Shown here: piece after piece, positions 1 to 12,300 of the stretch
How the letters are laid out: every line of letters begins with the position of its first letter
Numbering within the stretch: the first letter of the stretch is position 1
From: Micromussa lordhowensis
Taxonomy: Eukaryota > Cnidaria > Anthozoa > Scleractinia > Lobophylliidae
Reading direction: 5' to 3'
Assembly: GCA_964020085.1 (NCBI GenBank)
Contig: OZ026597.1
Coordinates: forward strand, 27,353,448-27,417,447
DNA length: 64,000 nucleotides
Made by a program: the position numbers and the translations under genes
Notes under the pieces: generated by a model
Seen by the model: only the letters and a program-made list of their open reading frames with translations
The model's database searches: none
What the model was told of the DNA's origin: nothing

Positions 1-43
1 TGAAACCATTATCGTCAAATCTCTTTGGAGTGGGATCACTCAT
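1..43 (-). CDS. Possible first coding exon of a gene leaving the window
   Basis: On the minus strand an ATG at 43-41, in an acceptable context (acaaacATGAG), opens a frame that runs off the left edge and begins MSDPTPKRFDDNGF. The composition (Ser-Asp-Pro-Thr-Pro-Lys-Arg) looks like a genuine N-terminus rather than random AT-rich sequence. Only 14 codons are visible, so neither family nor function can be given. If real, its promoter lies in about 44-300. The call rests only on local coding character and could be chance. Confidence 0.33.
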   Translation of the reverse strand, partial: MSDPTPKRFDDNGF

Positions 44-460
44 GTTTGTGGGAGTGCGAGTATCTATTTGTTAGCAAAAACAAAGACAAGAAGAAATCAC
101 TTACACTTGACAAACATAAAATGTGAACATTTTATTTTACGTAGGATTATTACTCGATTCTGATTCGAAAAATGTAAAAAGTTTACAGAAGAGGATCGTC
201 TGAAGGCTCATCAACCGCACTAACGCAAGATGTAATGGTGACACTGATTACCGTGTTTTACATCTCTGCCTGTTGTTTCACTTGTTTGCATTGTATCGTA
301 ATAAAAGAAAGAAATTAAAATGTTGTAATTTAAAAACAAAAAGATTATTTTTCCGCAAAAATACAAAAAAATTGCCGATCCGTGCTACACGGTATTCCAG
401 TCTCCTTCAGAGAATCCACTTCTCTGTTGCCCGACGTACCCCCGAACGGTATCCAGTCGT
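44..460. other. Intergenic stretch, nothing recognised
   Basis: AT-rich DNA upstream of the possible minus-strand start at 43. Small ORFs here have no coding character. It may hold the promoter of the edge gene. No TATA box or other convincing element was seen. Confidence 0.4.
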
Positions 461-567
461 TTCGTACCCATGGATCTTTCGTACCCAGACGATTCGTACC
501 CAGTCTCAGACATTTCGTACCCACTTTCGGTCAGTTCGTACCCAACCCTCTGGTCGATTCGTACCCA
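461..567 (+). repeat. Cluster of six TTCGTACCCA direct repeats
   Basis: The decamer TTCGTACCCA occurs at 461, 478, 493, 514, 535 and 558, separated by unrelated spacers of 5 to 13 bp. Start-to-start spacing is 17, 15, 21, 21 and 23 bp. Because spacing is irregular, this is not a simple tandem satellite. It lies just left of a foldback element and could be a subterminal binding-site array of a transposon, or a protein-binding cluster. No function is known to me. Confidence 0.7.
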
Positions 568-590
568 ACAAATCATGACACAAACTTAAA

Positions 591-872
591 CATTTGGTTT
601 TCGGTAACATTTTTTCTTGTGGGACACAGCGGGTAGTCCTGAGCTGGCAAGATGAAGCTCGGGTAGCCAATCACAGCGCGTGATTTGATTCATCGCTCAC
701 GGAGCTAGCAATATAATAAATGTGTTTATTATATGGCTAGCTCCGTGAGCGGGCAAGATGAATCAAATCTTGTGCTGTGATTGGCTACCTGAGCGGGCAA
801 GATGGAGATATCTTGTCCGCTCGGGACTACCCGCCGTGTCCCGCAAGAAAAAATTTTACCGAAAACCAAATG
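591..872. mobile_element. Foldback (palindromic) MITE-like element A
   Basis: The two halves are near-perfect reverse complements. The left arm starts catttggttttcggtaaca and the right arm ends with its complement, meeting in an AT-rich loop near 708-733. The arms include gtgggacacagcgggtagtc and gactacccgccgtgtcccgc. There is no coding capacity. This structure is typical of non-autonomous foldback or MITE DNA elements. No target duplication was identified. Confidence 0.8.
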
Positions 873-881
873 ATAAATTCT

Positions 882-986
882 TTATTGACCAAGCTTGTTC
901 GGTCAAGATGGCTTGATATTGGCCTCGTTCTTTTTTTCCGTGTTTATGGACCTCAACTCCGTCTCGGTCCATAAACACGCAAAAAA

Positions 987-1019
<33 letters not shown>

Positions 1020-1051
1020 ACACTTGGATTAACTATGCACTTGGTCAATAA
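882..1051. mobile_element. Foldback MITE-like element B
   Basis: Ends are inverted copies (ttattgaccaag at 882 and cttggtcaataa ending at 1051). Long arms carry tcaagatggc and gccatcttga, and ccgtgtttatggacc against ggtccataaacacg, around a centre near 958. It is adjacent to element A but a different family. Non-coding. Confidence 0.75.
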
Positions 1052-2311
1052 CCTATATGTATCGCATGATATACATATATGCACAAGAAAGCGGAATTGC
1101 GAAAAGTTAACGATTGATCGACCAACCCCTCATTTGCATCATATGATCCACCACTACAACCAGTAACTAGCTTACGCAATTCACGAGTTTAAAATGAAAG
1201 TATGCCTTCGTAAAACACGTTCACAAGCAACGCTAGAAACTCTTGAGCCTTGAACAGGATACTAGGGGACAATGTTCAGTTCTAAAGAAGAAATTTTCAT
1301 TCTGTCTGACGATTAAACCGCATTTGACGTCTACTGGAGAAAGTGGCAGTAGAGTCAGCGACAGATTTGGCATTTGAAGGAGACTGCTGCATCATGATTC
1401 AGCATGGTAATCTCGATAGCAAACAAACCATTTTAAACGAATCCTGCTTTTGCATAAGAAATACAGAAAGCCATTACTTTATCCACTGTTTTGACACTGG
1501 TTCGTTTACTTTTAAGTCTTGAGATTAAAAGCTTACTTAGTCCTTAGACCTTGTAATAAATTAAAAAAAAAATGATTAAAATTATTTTGGTCCATGACAG
1601 GATTAGGTTGGATTAGGTGATCATATATCTTAGAGCTCAACACAGTGAAATAACATTTTTCAATTGTGGCAACACGGTTGTCTAACTGTTAAATGTGAGC
1701 TATGCCTGTCTGATAATTTTATCTTTTATAAAAGCAGATCAGAGTGATATAATTATTAGGTCACAGTTAAAAAACTATAGAAGTTTTGCGTGACCTGTTG
1801 CATGGTACAAAATGAGCCTTGCTGCTCCTAAGTTACGCAGTGCGACATGCAGAGCAAAGCAACCCATGCAAGCCAGGCTTGGCTTTCCTTTGTTTCGATG
1901 TCTCACTGACTTGCCACCCACCATGGCTGAGAAAGGGTCATGCAATTAGGGCCTGTGAAGGCCTTCCTTAAATACGGCCCAAGTTGGCAAAGCCCTGTTA
2001 AGGGTTTGGGGGTTGGGTTATCCTTTATCTATCTCTATCTACTTTGCGACAGTTTTTCCTTTAACTATTTGTTATTCTGACAATTACCTGTTATCCCTAA
2101 AAGTTTTTGCCTTAAAAAGCCCTAACAGCCAGGCTTTGAAATTGCTGGCTGGCCAGGGTTGTGGGTGACTTAGTAGCTTCTATAAAATATTAATAAGTCA
2201 GAGCACAAGTACAAGGATATTTAATCATGTTTTACACCAATCTGGTACTAATAGTCACAAGTGGTTCCAGCCTGTTACAGTGTTAGTAAAGTTTTGGGAT
2301 CATGTGTTCTA
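1052..2311. other. Intergenic DNA with a dispersed repeat
   Basis: No gene was recognised. Positions 1789-1960 (catggtacaaaatgagcc, then aaagcaacccatgcaagccaggctt) are similar to 9663-9808 in TMEM198 intron 2, so both are copies of one dispersed repeat family. The remainder is unremarkable AT-rich sequence. Confidence 0.5.
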
Positions 2312-2632
2312 AAGGCATCCACGGTCGAGTGTTGATCAATACTCTCCATCGACGGCACTCGATCGACACTCAATCGATACTCAATCGACACTACATTGAC
2401 ACCTCGGTTGACACTTGATCGACATCTCGGTTGACAGTCGGTGGGGAGTCGACTAATTTTCAATCGATGCATACCAGTCAGTCAACACTCGGACCACTAT
2501 CCACCGGCTGTTGATCAAGTGTCGATCGAATGTCGACCGACTATCGATCGAGATGTCGATTGAGTATTGATCAAGATGTTGATCAAGGGTATCGATTGAG
2601 ACTATCGATCGTCACTCGACCGCGGGTGCCTT
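2312..2632. repeat. Foldback element built of degenerate ATCGACACTC repeats
   Basis: The interior is a degenerate array of short units such as atcgacactc, atcgatactc and gttgacact. The left half carries them in one orientation and the right half as the reverse complement. The outer ends are also inverted (aaggcatccacggtcgagtg versus cactcgaccgcgggtgcctt). The whole is one palindromic structure, probably a non-autonomous DNA element. Confidence 0.7.
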
Positions 2633-2718
2633 AAGTATACATGATCCAAGTTTTGGACATCTTATGACTTACTCACTTATGCTAAAAATTTACTATGACG
2701 ACTCACAGATGCCTTTAA

Positions 2719-5700
2719 TTAACTTAACTGTGGAGCCTGCAACTTACTGACTTCATCCTGCAAACTGGTCAATCCAGTATGTGGGTCATGATGGGAATGT
2801 TGTGTTAGTAAGCTAGGTCTATAACCTCCCTGTGAATTTGGATTTTGTGACTGCTGATAATCATGAGCATTTTCATTGATGCTTGAGAACTTTCCTTCAG
2901 GTTCCTCCTCTAAAAAAAATAAAAAAAACTTTACAGAATAATTTTTTGTATTTGATTCTAAATTTGTGGTGGCTTTTACCTGTTGTTGTTGAGGGACAGA
3001 GAATGCAGTTTTCTTTCATTTATAATGCAGCTTTCCAAAGTGGAGTGCCATTATTCCAAGAAAAGCCTTTTGCTGTAGTAATGGTACTGTTTCATTCAAT
3101 AATCTGGACATCGGGGCATTGCGATATGTTGACAACTGGACAACTGCATAATGCTTCCGCTTGGAAAGAGCATTGGAACTTAATAGTACATTGTGAACCA
3201 TGAATGAGCAGCTCTAACTTAATACTGTCCAGAAGGCCTTAGAAGCGTGTTAGTGAATACACTCCCCTTTAATATGATTACTATAGCGACATGCACACAA
3301 CTTACCATCCCTTGCACTGTGGGAAGCAGAAGATGCAGAAGATTGATCATTTGAGTAATCACATCTAGGATCAGTGCCTGGGCCGGGGTTATCGGACTCA
3401 CTGCTTTCTTGAAGGTGGTCACAAGGCCCAACTTGCTCAGACCCATCATCAGCATCAGCATCTGGCAAGCTCTCATCTGACTTTAAGGAAAATACAGCTT
3501 GATTGCCACTCCCTTGAACCTCTGCACAGACTGATGTAGAGTTTCTGCCCTCAGTATTTTCACTCTCAGTGTTGTTTGCTGAGGCTTGGTTCATCCTTGA
3601 AATGTCATTATGTTCATTTCCATTTCCCTGACCGTTACCTTGCATTGCCATTGCTTCATCAGAACAACCAACACTAGGCTCTTCACACTTGCCTGTGATC
3701 TCACTGGTGGCCAATTTTTGCTTTGAACAACTTGCTGAAGTGCTGTTCCATTCATCTTTTCCTGAAACATTTAGTTAAGATAAATGTTAGTAATTTTTAT
3801 TACTGATGTAATAAAATGGAGCCATAAATCAAGAAAAGCACAGATTCTGAAATGGCAGGAATTTTACACAATAATGGACCTTTCAGTAAATATAATATTA
3901 TATAATAACAAGTTGAATTATTGCAGAATTTGACTGGTTGTTACTAACATGATCAAATGGAGGATAGATGCATAGATGACATCATTAACATTTTTTCTTT
4001 GATTCTTTAATAAATAAAACAGATAGATTTCATGTTTCCATGCATCTGTTTGGTAATTGATGACAAAAGATGTCAAAATATAATATGAACATTGCCTCAT
4101 GTGCCACTTTTTGATCTTACCATATTTTGACGTCATCTGTGAGCAATTACTGAAATGATGCATGGCAACATGGAATCTTTTGGTTGATGATCAGCAGCAC
4201 CAGACTTAACCAGACAGAATATGACAACAGGGGTGCCCAGGACTAAGGGGTCCTTAGAGTTCACCTGGGGGTACTCCTTTCTTTGGCCCATACAGGGATG
4301 TGCTGCTGGGCAGGGTAGATTTTTTGGCCTCGTTGTCCTGATCAGGGTATAAAATTTTACTAATCTGTCTCTTTCCTAAACAGGGTATGGTTATAAGATC
4401 AGTCCCAGGTCAGAGACATAAAATGGTCTTTACAAGGTCATCATCAGGACAACAGTAATGCTATAGTTGTCCTTTAACTAAGTTTGTTTTCCAGTTCATC
4501 AGAATTACAACAAGTGCAGAATAGATCATTAACAGTAAAACAAGAGAGTGTATTTTGTCTCTTGCCCTAAACAGGGTCTTAAGATAGAGCGTGTTATCCT
4601 ACACAGGGTAGCATTTTTAGAGTATTTTTGTCCTAAACAGAATCAGGATTTCAAACCCTTAGCAGCAATCCTATACCCAAACATCTGGGAGAGTTAATTT
4701 CATTGTTCATCAATAATTGACCCCCCTTCGCATACTTTGGAACGTGGCATGATTGTGATGAAGTGGGTCATGGTGGGATGGAGAAACAAAAGCCCTCCGA
4801 GAGGACATGTGGTTACTGGACCCTGAATAACCACAATGGTGCAAAAAATAGGGTTTTTTTGTTTTAAGCTGTAGAAAGCAGTTATTTTCATTAAAACTCA
4901 TGTTTTAGAGGGGAAAATTATTTCAAAGAACTCGAGTACATCTTAAGGTGTTTTCAGGGTCACTTTGTGAGATTTTGCTCCAAAAGCTTCTGAAATGTCA
5001 CAGACTATCTTACTTACACACCCGATGACATAGAGGTGACTGGCTAAAGGCAGTAACAACAGAAACTGGTGGCAAGACGCGGGCTTTGCAAACACGATTT
5101 TATAACCTCAAGAGAACAATGCCATGTTTGCATCCAGCACCGCATTTGAGACCAAAACCAAAAGGGTGCTTGCTCCAGGGGTAGGCAAATGCTCGGTCCT
5201 GGGGCAGTAATACCATACTGCCATAAAATTTCATGCCCCAGCCCGGGATTAAGACATGAGCAAATGTGGACAGCGATAAACTATTCATGTGAACTTGATT
5301 AATGATGACATATAAAATTTCATGAACTTACTCAGAGTGTAAGTTGATTCGTTCTCCAGATTTGGCAGGAACACAGGATATAGTTTTCGTTTCTCAGACC
5401 TTGATACCGCCAGCATTCCCACAAATTTTCCAGCGCCGTTCAGAAGGAGAGCTCCCTTTGGCTTTTGTTCTGTGGGCAAGTCTTTGATAGTCTTTGGATG
5501 ATCTACACTATCATCGTCCGAAGTCGAAGCAAGGACAAACTCGCCACCTTTGTCAAAAGTTAGACAGGAAGGTTCAGCAATGTAAAAACCACCTCCTTTC
5601 CTGTCGTCACAAATAACGTAACACAGAACCTGTCTGTTTGAGATCGCAGTCCTCAAATTTTCATCGGTTTCATACCAGAAAGGTATGGAACGTTTCGCCA

Positions 5701-6127
5701 AAGGTTTCAGTGTCCTCTTCCACCACCAGCGGGAATCAAATTTCTTCACTGGAATAACTATAAAAGATACTTGTTGCATTCCTTCTGCGAGTTCTTCGGT
5801 GTCTAGCATAACTCTTCCGGGTATGGGGTCAGAAATACTCTCGGCCGCATCTTTGTAATTGAAATTTAAATCCAACGACAGCAATTTTCCATTTTGTCCC
5901 TCTAGAAATTCAACTGTTATGGGGGTGCCATGACTACTCTCCGAGAGCAAGCAATTCTTGTTAACAACTTGAGTCGTAGTGATTAAGCTCAGGGATTCCT
6001 CACCCTCCGATTTCAAGGGGACTAGACATCCACTGCCGATCGTAACTTTATCAATAACTTCCCCTTGTTCCGATCGTAACAACTTGCTAAGTCTGCACAA
6101 AGATTGGTCATATTTCCTTTGGGACAT
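2719..6127 (-). CDS. Trypsin-fold-like protein, predicted catalytically inactive
   Basis: Three coding exons on the minus strand (6127-5332, 3761-3306, 2909-2719) join in phase 1,1 to give 480 residues. Splice sites are CTGA|GTAAGT, tttcag|GAAAAG, GGATG|GTAAG and tttttag|AGGAGG, with stop TAA at 2721-2719. Residues about 25-260 resemble a chymotrypsin/HtrA-type beta-barrel. There is a start block IGSGCLVPL (30-38) followed by LITTTQVV (48-55), where active proteases have T-x-A-H, so Gln53 replaces His. A late block KGALLLNGAGKFVGM has Ala226 where G-x-S-G has the nucleophile. The remaining tail is Ser/Asn/Gly/Glu-rich and low complexity (for example QGNGQGNGN), probably disordered. No signal peptide or membrane segment is seen. 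The family is inferred from motif layout only, and a non-protease beta-barrel is possible. Its ATG faces TMEM198 across 186 bp. Confidence 0.72.
3762..5331 (-). other. Intron 1 of the protease-like gene, repeat-derived
   Basis: 1,570-bp intron with donor GTAAGT at 5331 and acceptor CAG at 3762. Positions about 4190-4680 contain repeated cctaaacagggta-type phrases (near 4375, 4565 and 4630) and read like an old dispersed repeat. ORFs near 4700-5290 have no convincing coding character. Confidence 0.5.
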
Positions 6128-6313
6128 GTTGACTACAAGGGGTAAGTGAGTTTTCTTCCGGTTACTTCCGCCTTTGACCCAGCCCCCTTAGGGCCCCGCA
6201 ATGCATTATTGGAGTCCGTGCTACCAACCTGAAAGAGTTGAGGTTTTTTTTGCAAAGGTGCAACCTTTTTATCGAAAACGACAGTTCCGTTCATTCCGAA
6301 TAAAGGTTTCTCG
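6128..6313. promoter_or_regulatory. Divergent promoter between the protease-like gene and TMEM198
   Basis: Only 186 bp separate the two opposed ATGs, so both transcription starts and 5' UTRs must lie here or inside the first exons. The stretch is relatively GC-rich for the window (for example acccagcccccttagggccccg), with no TATA box seen. The bidirectional role is inferred from geometry. Confidence 0.65.
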
Positions 6314-9300
6314 ATGGCTATAATTCCAAGTCTGGCACCAGACGCCGATGATTGCAAGCTGCATAACTCGTATGACGTTCAAAGCTGTATTCTGGCTGGA
6401 GTTAGCCTTGTACTCGGAACAGCTGTTTGCTTTTATGGTGAGCACGAAATCAAATTTGCTGGACTTCCTTTTCGCGATTTGCAATTGTTGATTAGATCTA
6501 CCAGGTCAATCAGCGGTTCATTGAAATTCTGGCACAACCCTATCGTCGTCTTCCTCCCCGCTTAATTAATGCAGGAAAGATAAAAGGCTGCTCTGCTTGT
6601 AGGAAAGCAAAGTTCCTGAAGATTCTTTTATACTTGTGAACCCGTGAAATTTTTTGCAAGCTGCCATTTGACGGAGCGTTGACTAGTTTGCGAAGCGTAG
6701 TATTAAACGTGTGTTAAAGTTTCTAATTATTGTAATCAACAAACTAAGGGCCGTTTACATGGAAAGAGGATGATCCTAATGCTAGGATCATCCGAGCGCG
6801 GTATGTTTTCAGCTTTCAGTTTACATGTGAAGGGTTGTATTTGGCCCCAGTTCTAGGATCACCCTACCGCTAGGATAATCCTATCTGAGAGGAAGGATGA
6901 TCCTGGTACTAGGATGATCCTACCTCCATGTAAACGACCTCAGGAGGCCCAGTTTGCCCTAAACTAAGCTTTTGTCAAAGTCTGCAAGCAGGTCCACATC
7001 TGATCTTCCTCCTCACTATTTGAAACGGCGGCAGTGTGATTTAGGTGGAGAATGATAGCTCACTGTTGCTGTGTTTGAAATATCAAGTTGAATATAATGG
7101 CAAATTGGTGCTGAAAGGCAGTTATCAACACCAGTAAAGAGGGAACAACTCCCAAAACTACGCTTTTGTCATTGCCGTCTGCGCCATCTTGTTTTGCAAC
7201 CGCGCTGAACAAGTATGTAAACCAAATGAAAAGTTTATCCCAGGAGCCATGTTTTTACATTTAAACAAAAATGAACCTTCTAGGATGATCCTAGCACTAG
7301 GATCATCCTCTTCCCATGTAAATGGGCCCTTTAAGGGGAAATGAGAGTGCATAATAGAAAAGAGGCTCCGAATTAAAATATCAGTTTTTTTTAAAGAACT
7401 TTGAAGGTATGTATGCATTGTCTAGCCAGAATTCAGTTTAAACAGAAATAGAAATACAATTTGGGACAAATTAGCGGGTGTACCCAGCATATTTGGATGT
7501 GGGATATTTGAATTAATCTGTGTTATATGGACAGAAGTGTTTTAGTGAAAACTATAACACTGGTAGCTTCATGTGGGACCTGAGTGGCATATTTTCGGTA
7601 TGTCATGCTTGCGAGTGGCATATTGGCAAATGACGTCTTTTTTCTTAATAACTTTATTGGGTTTCAATTGCACCAATCCATAAAAATGCAAGTGTGGTCC
7701 CCAAGTCACAGCTCAGCTGGTTCCTTGGAGTCCTTTTTATGGATTTGTGCAGACTCTTGGTCTCCGGTTTGCTAAAGAATAAGACCTCGTGCGAAAGAAG
7801 GCGATGGCGCCTACGCGCGTCGCTCTGCTTCGGTCAATCTGGCTCTCTATGGCCTTTACTGCCTTCAAAGGCTTGGAAAACTCAAGCGTTAATGGATACT
7901 CATCTGTTCAGCAACTGATTCCATATTTTTCTTGCCCAACAACTACTCAGCGCCGCATATTTTGTCCCCTCCGAGTCCTTTGACGTGAACAAGCAAACTG
8001 GACGAAAACATGGTTACCGGTACATTGTTACTTGTCACCTGATTTTCACCACAGCATCGACCTGACTTTACATGGACATCTCCCCTAATCCTGGCCGGAC
8101 AACTTAAATGATTGTTTGCATGTTCCTTACTTAAATGCTCGAAGCCTGAAAGCAGTTGTTCCACTTGCAGGTGATGACACACCTACAACTAAAATAATTA
8201 TGCAAAATCACAATATTACAGCAACTCGTTCATATTACTGATTTTGACATTGTCTGTATTTGTGAAACGTGGCTTAATCAAACGGTCTTCAACAGTGAGA
8301 TTCTCCTGGACTATTCCATCTTTTAGAGACCGCATTGAAGGCGGAGTTCTCGTTGCTGTGAAAGCAGGCATCAGAGCCTCAAGGCGTACAGTCCGAGAGA
8401 GGGAAGATGTCGAGCTAATTGTCCTCGAGCTCAAAAACGACCATGGCAAACTGGTCCTTCTCCTTTTTGTTTTTACCATCCTGGTGGCTCTTGATCTCCA
8501 CATTGGTTGGATGAGTATTCTGTTTTCTCAATAGATGAGAACAAGAAAACTGAAAGCAACAGACAACAATGCAAAAGGTTTTCCGCACATTTCTTGAAAA
8601 GTGACAAGAAAACAGAAACTATTATGCCGGTGGAATTGCAAGCAAGTATCAAATACTCTGCTTTCTGTGTGCAAAACTGTAAAATGGTTTAGAATAGAAG
8701 CCCTCATTCATCACAGCTTTTATCCAAAGCAATTGCTATCTGCAAAAAAGTAACTAGGCTATGGAGTTTTGAGTACTTAAAACAACTTCAGATTTACTTT
8801 GCGTGATTGCACTATGTTTCAGTGCATTGATTTACCGGTAGTCACTGTCTGCAGAAACCCAGTATTTGCAAACATGTATCTCCATGATGTGTTTTTGTTG
8901 TCCAGATAATAAAAAAACATTTACTCATTAGCTTGAAGATTTTTATTTTATGTTCTTGCGGCAAGAGCAATATCTCACTCTTTCACCATGCTTACTCGTG
9001 AGATCTTGTTTGTGCCACCCTATCATAAAATTAGTTGTGTTCATTGGTAAAACACATTACTTGCACGGTGTCGCTTTCTCCACCCAAGAGTGTAAATGAA
9101 GAAGACAACCAGACTGAGGGGGTAACCTGTGATGGAGAAGTAACCCATCTCTGAGGGGCCCTTGTGGCGGTAGTACTCCATGACCTTTGTTTTGTAGAAT
9201 CAGAGTTAAGCCCTAGCTATCTTGAGACTGTTTACCATAAAGGGAGAGGCTATAGTTTCTTATGATGCTATTCTATTTCAGGATACCGTTTGTTCAAATT

Positions 9301-12300
9301 CATCCTTTTCCTTACTGGTTTCCTGGTGGCATTTTTCTTCACTTATGTGTTGTGTAATGAATACCTCACTGATAAGCTGTCTGGAAAAACTCTGGAGTAC
9401 AGACACCAGGTATGGCAGAATATTAAACAGTTGGGATTCTAAAAGTAGCAAATTCGTTGCATTTTTCAAACTGCGTACTTTGGTGACAAAATAATGAGGT
9501 AAATGACATAATAGAGGTTGAAGAGCACATGTTACTCATACTTTGCCCTTCCCCACCCAGGAATCTTTAAAAGGGACAGCAGTCTGACAGAATGCTGGGG
9601 GTTAAACCTGTGATGAATACCACAGTTACCTCGTGTTATGGGAACAGGGATATGATATGCCCTTGCATGACCTGGTCACATGGTACAAAATCAGCCATGC
9701 TCGGATACATGTTGCATGTTAGTTGGACTTCCAAAACAAAGCAACCCATACTAGTCTAGGCTGACTTGCCTTTGATGGGAAGCTGCACTGGGTCATGCAA
9801 AGGGAAGCTCTAAGATTTTACTGTTAAGCAGTAGCTGACATTTTCGGTACTGTGTCATTACTGTGATTCAGAAATAACAGAACCCAAAAAGTGTTTGCCA
9901 GGGACATCTTCAGCCTTGTTGATTAAAAGTTGTTGGTGAAAGTTGTTTTTTGTTCTGATTCACAACAAGTCAAGCTAAACCCTTAATATTCCACTTCACA
10001 CGCCACTGAGTACATGGATGTAGCAATCTTGTCTTCATTTAGTTTTCTTCTCTATTTGCAATGTTACTTTCTTTTCCTTTTTTTGTGTCCAAGTCAAGCG
10101 TGAAATTTGATTTTTACGCAAACATTTTCCATGACTTTCTTGTTTCAGATATTTCTTGGTATCTCTGCTGGTGTAGGGCTAATTGCTGGGCTGCTAACAC
10201 TGTGCCTTTTCTATGTCGGACTTTTCGTTCTTGGTAAGTATTTCCTATATATAAAGTTCTCACTAATGCAATCAAATAAGTAGAAGAAGAAAAACGCCAT
10301 ATATATTGCTAAATGTTAACCTTTGAAAGCAATCACACCACAATATTTTTTACCGGGCCATCTTCGCCTTTACTTCCCGTATGTGAACCTCTAGAGCTCA
10401 AGCCTGACCTTATCGAATGTACTTGCCTATGCTTTTAAGCCTTCAATTTCCACCTTGGCAAGACTTGCACACTATTCTAACCCCTCAATCTTCTCATTGA
10501 TGAAAGGATATTATACTATACTATGCATATGTTTGTGTTAATATTTTGCTACAAATTTATTAGGAGCAACCATGGGATGGTTTATTGGCATGGCTTTTCT
10601 TCCTCTCCTGTACAAACATTCAGAATACTTGTCTGAACACAATTGGTTGCCTTATGTCATTCTCTCTGCATTTGCCCTTGCTGGAGGAATAATTATTCTT
10701 TGTATGCAGAAGGTAAACTATTTTTATATTGAAAGTATTTTAATTAACAAGCCACTGTTGACCAGATTTTAAATTGCCTTTAAGGTATCAGTATACCCCA
10801 AATGACCATAATTCCTTCACGCCGGTTTACGGTTGGACGTGTCACGCAAACCCCACTAAAGTATATATTTTCTGAAAGCTTAATAATTGTAGATTACGAG
10901 GGTATATTCATTAAAATAAAAATAGTTAAGGTTTTCCGAATATAGCGCCCTATTTCCGAAAGTATAGAGGTTCACTAATCAAGTTTGTTTCTGGTCAGAT
11001 TTTAGTGGGAGGATGTGATCAACATCGCTATGTCTTCTTGACACCTTTCTCTAAAAAACTGTGTCAGGGAATTTTGATTACTTGTCTGGTTTGTTTCTGA
11101 CACACAGTTCAACTTTGAGTCTCAATAAAGCACGCATTCTTTTCACTAAAATAGTCATAACTTTTGAAATAACCCAAAAATAAAAATTCCCTGATACAGT
11201 TTTTTGGCTAATTATTGGGCAACATTCTCTCCAAATTTCAGCGAAAAATGTTGAAAATGTGCTGGAAACTAACTCATAATGTGCCCTTCACTCACTGAAA
11301 TTTTCATTTCGAGAAACGAAGGAAAATATACTTTGGGCATTCTTCCAGTTTAATGAGATAGTTACACAAAACGTGTCAAAATAATGACGCGTTGATCGAC
11401 CAAGCAAAGGCTTGATGTACTAACAACAGAGCTCGTATCAATTACAAAGGAGTCTCCAATTTTGCTACTGGCGGGAAATATCCTTGTGCAATATCTGAAT
11501 TCCACTGTACGTGCGTACAGGTTAGTAAGAAAATAATTTTCGCTTCTGTTTCTTCCTTTAGCTTTGGATTTTAGAACACCTTAGCTTAGAGATGCCATAG
11601 GCAACGAAAGAGCCCACTCGTAAGCAACGTGAAGGAACCCTGCAAGATACTGATTAAAGGGACACAGTCAGCTTTGTGACTGCGTTGACCTGGACGCTAG
11701 CTTTTCTCACTTTGAAAAAGGTTTACCTCAACCTGAAATCAAAGTTCATGCAGAAATCCGCTTCATTTTCCGCAGTATTTGCTTGATTTTCAACCGTTTA
11801 CTGAAAAATCTGTTTTTGAGTGTCCTTTTGCTTATCCTATGATATTATTTTTATCATATCTGGTTAAAAACAGCATCTATCGCGTCTCTGTTACATGCAA
11901 ATTAGCAATTGAATGGTATGTAATGCGCATGTGTACCAGCTGACTGTGTCCCTTTAAGCTGAAATGTTTATTCATAGTTAGTATGGTTTATTACTGTTAC
12001 CACTTTGAATGGTGAAAGCGCCAAGGAAGTAATGCTTAGAAAATGTCAAACGTCTTCCTCGTCCAGTATTAGCGACTTCTCCTGCTCGAAGCTGGAACCT
12101 TTGTTACTAACGCATCAGCCCAATTTTGAAACCTTTTCCCCAGACTTTTTCTTATGTATAGTTCCTTTGAATACCCTGCAAGCAGTTGGTTTCTCTCCTG
12201 TGTGGCGTAGAAGAAACCAACTGCTTGCAGGTTTTTTTTTTGAGCTTGCAAATGGACACAAACTTCTGCATTTCTTCAAAGACATAAACACAGATGTTTG

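Noticed and set aside
461..567. CRISPR-like array
   Set aside because: The repeats are only 10 bp, spacers are 5-13 bp and irregular, and the genome is eukaryotic with introns.
7584..8182. Cluster of ORFs in TMEM198 intron 1
   Set aside because: Frames conflict and are short. At most the right part belongs to a degraded LINE.
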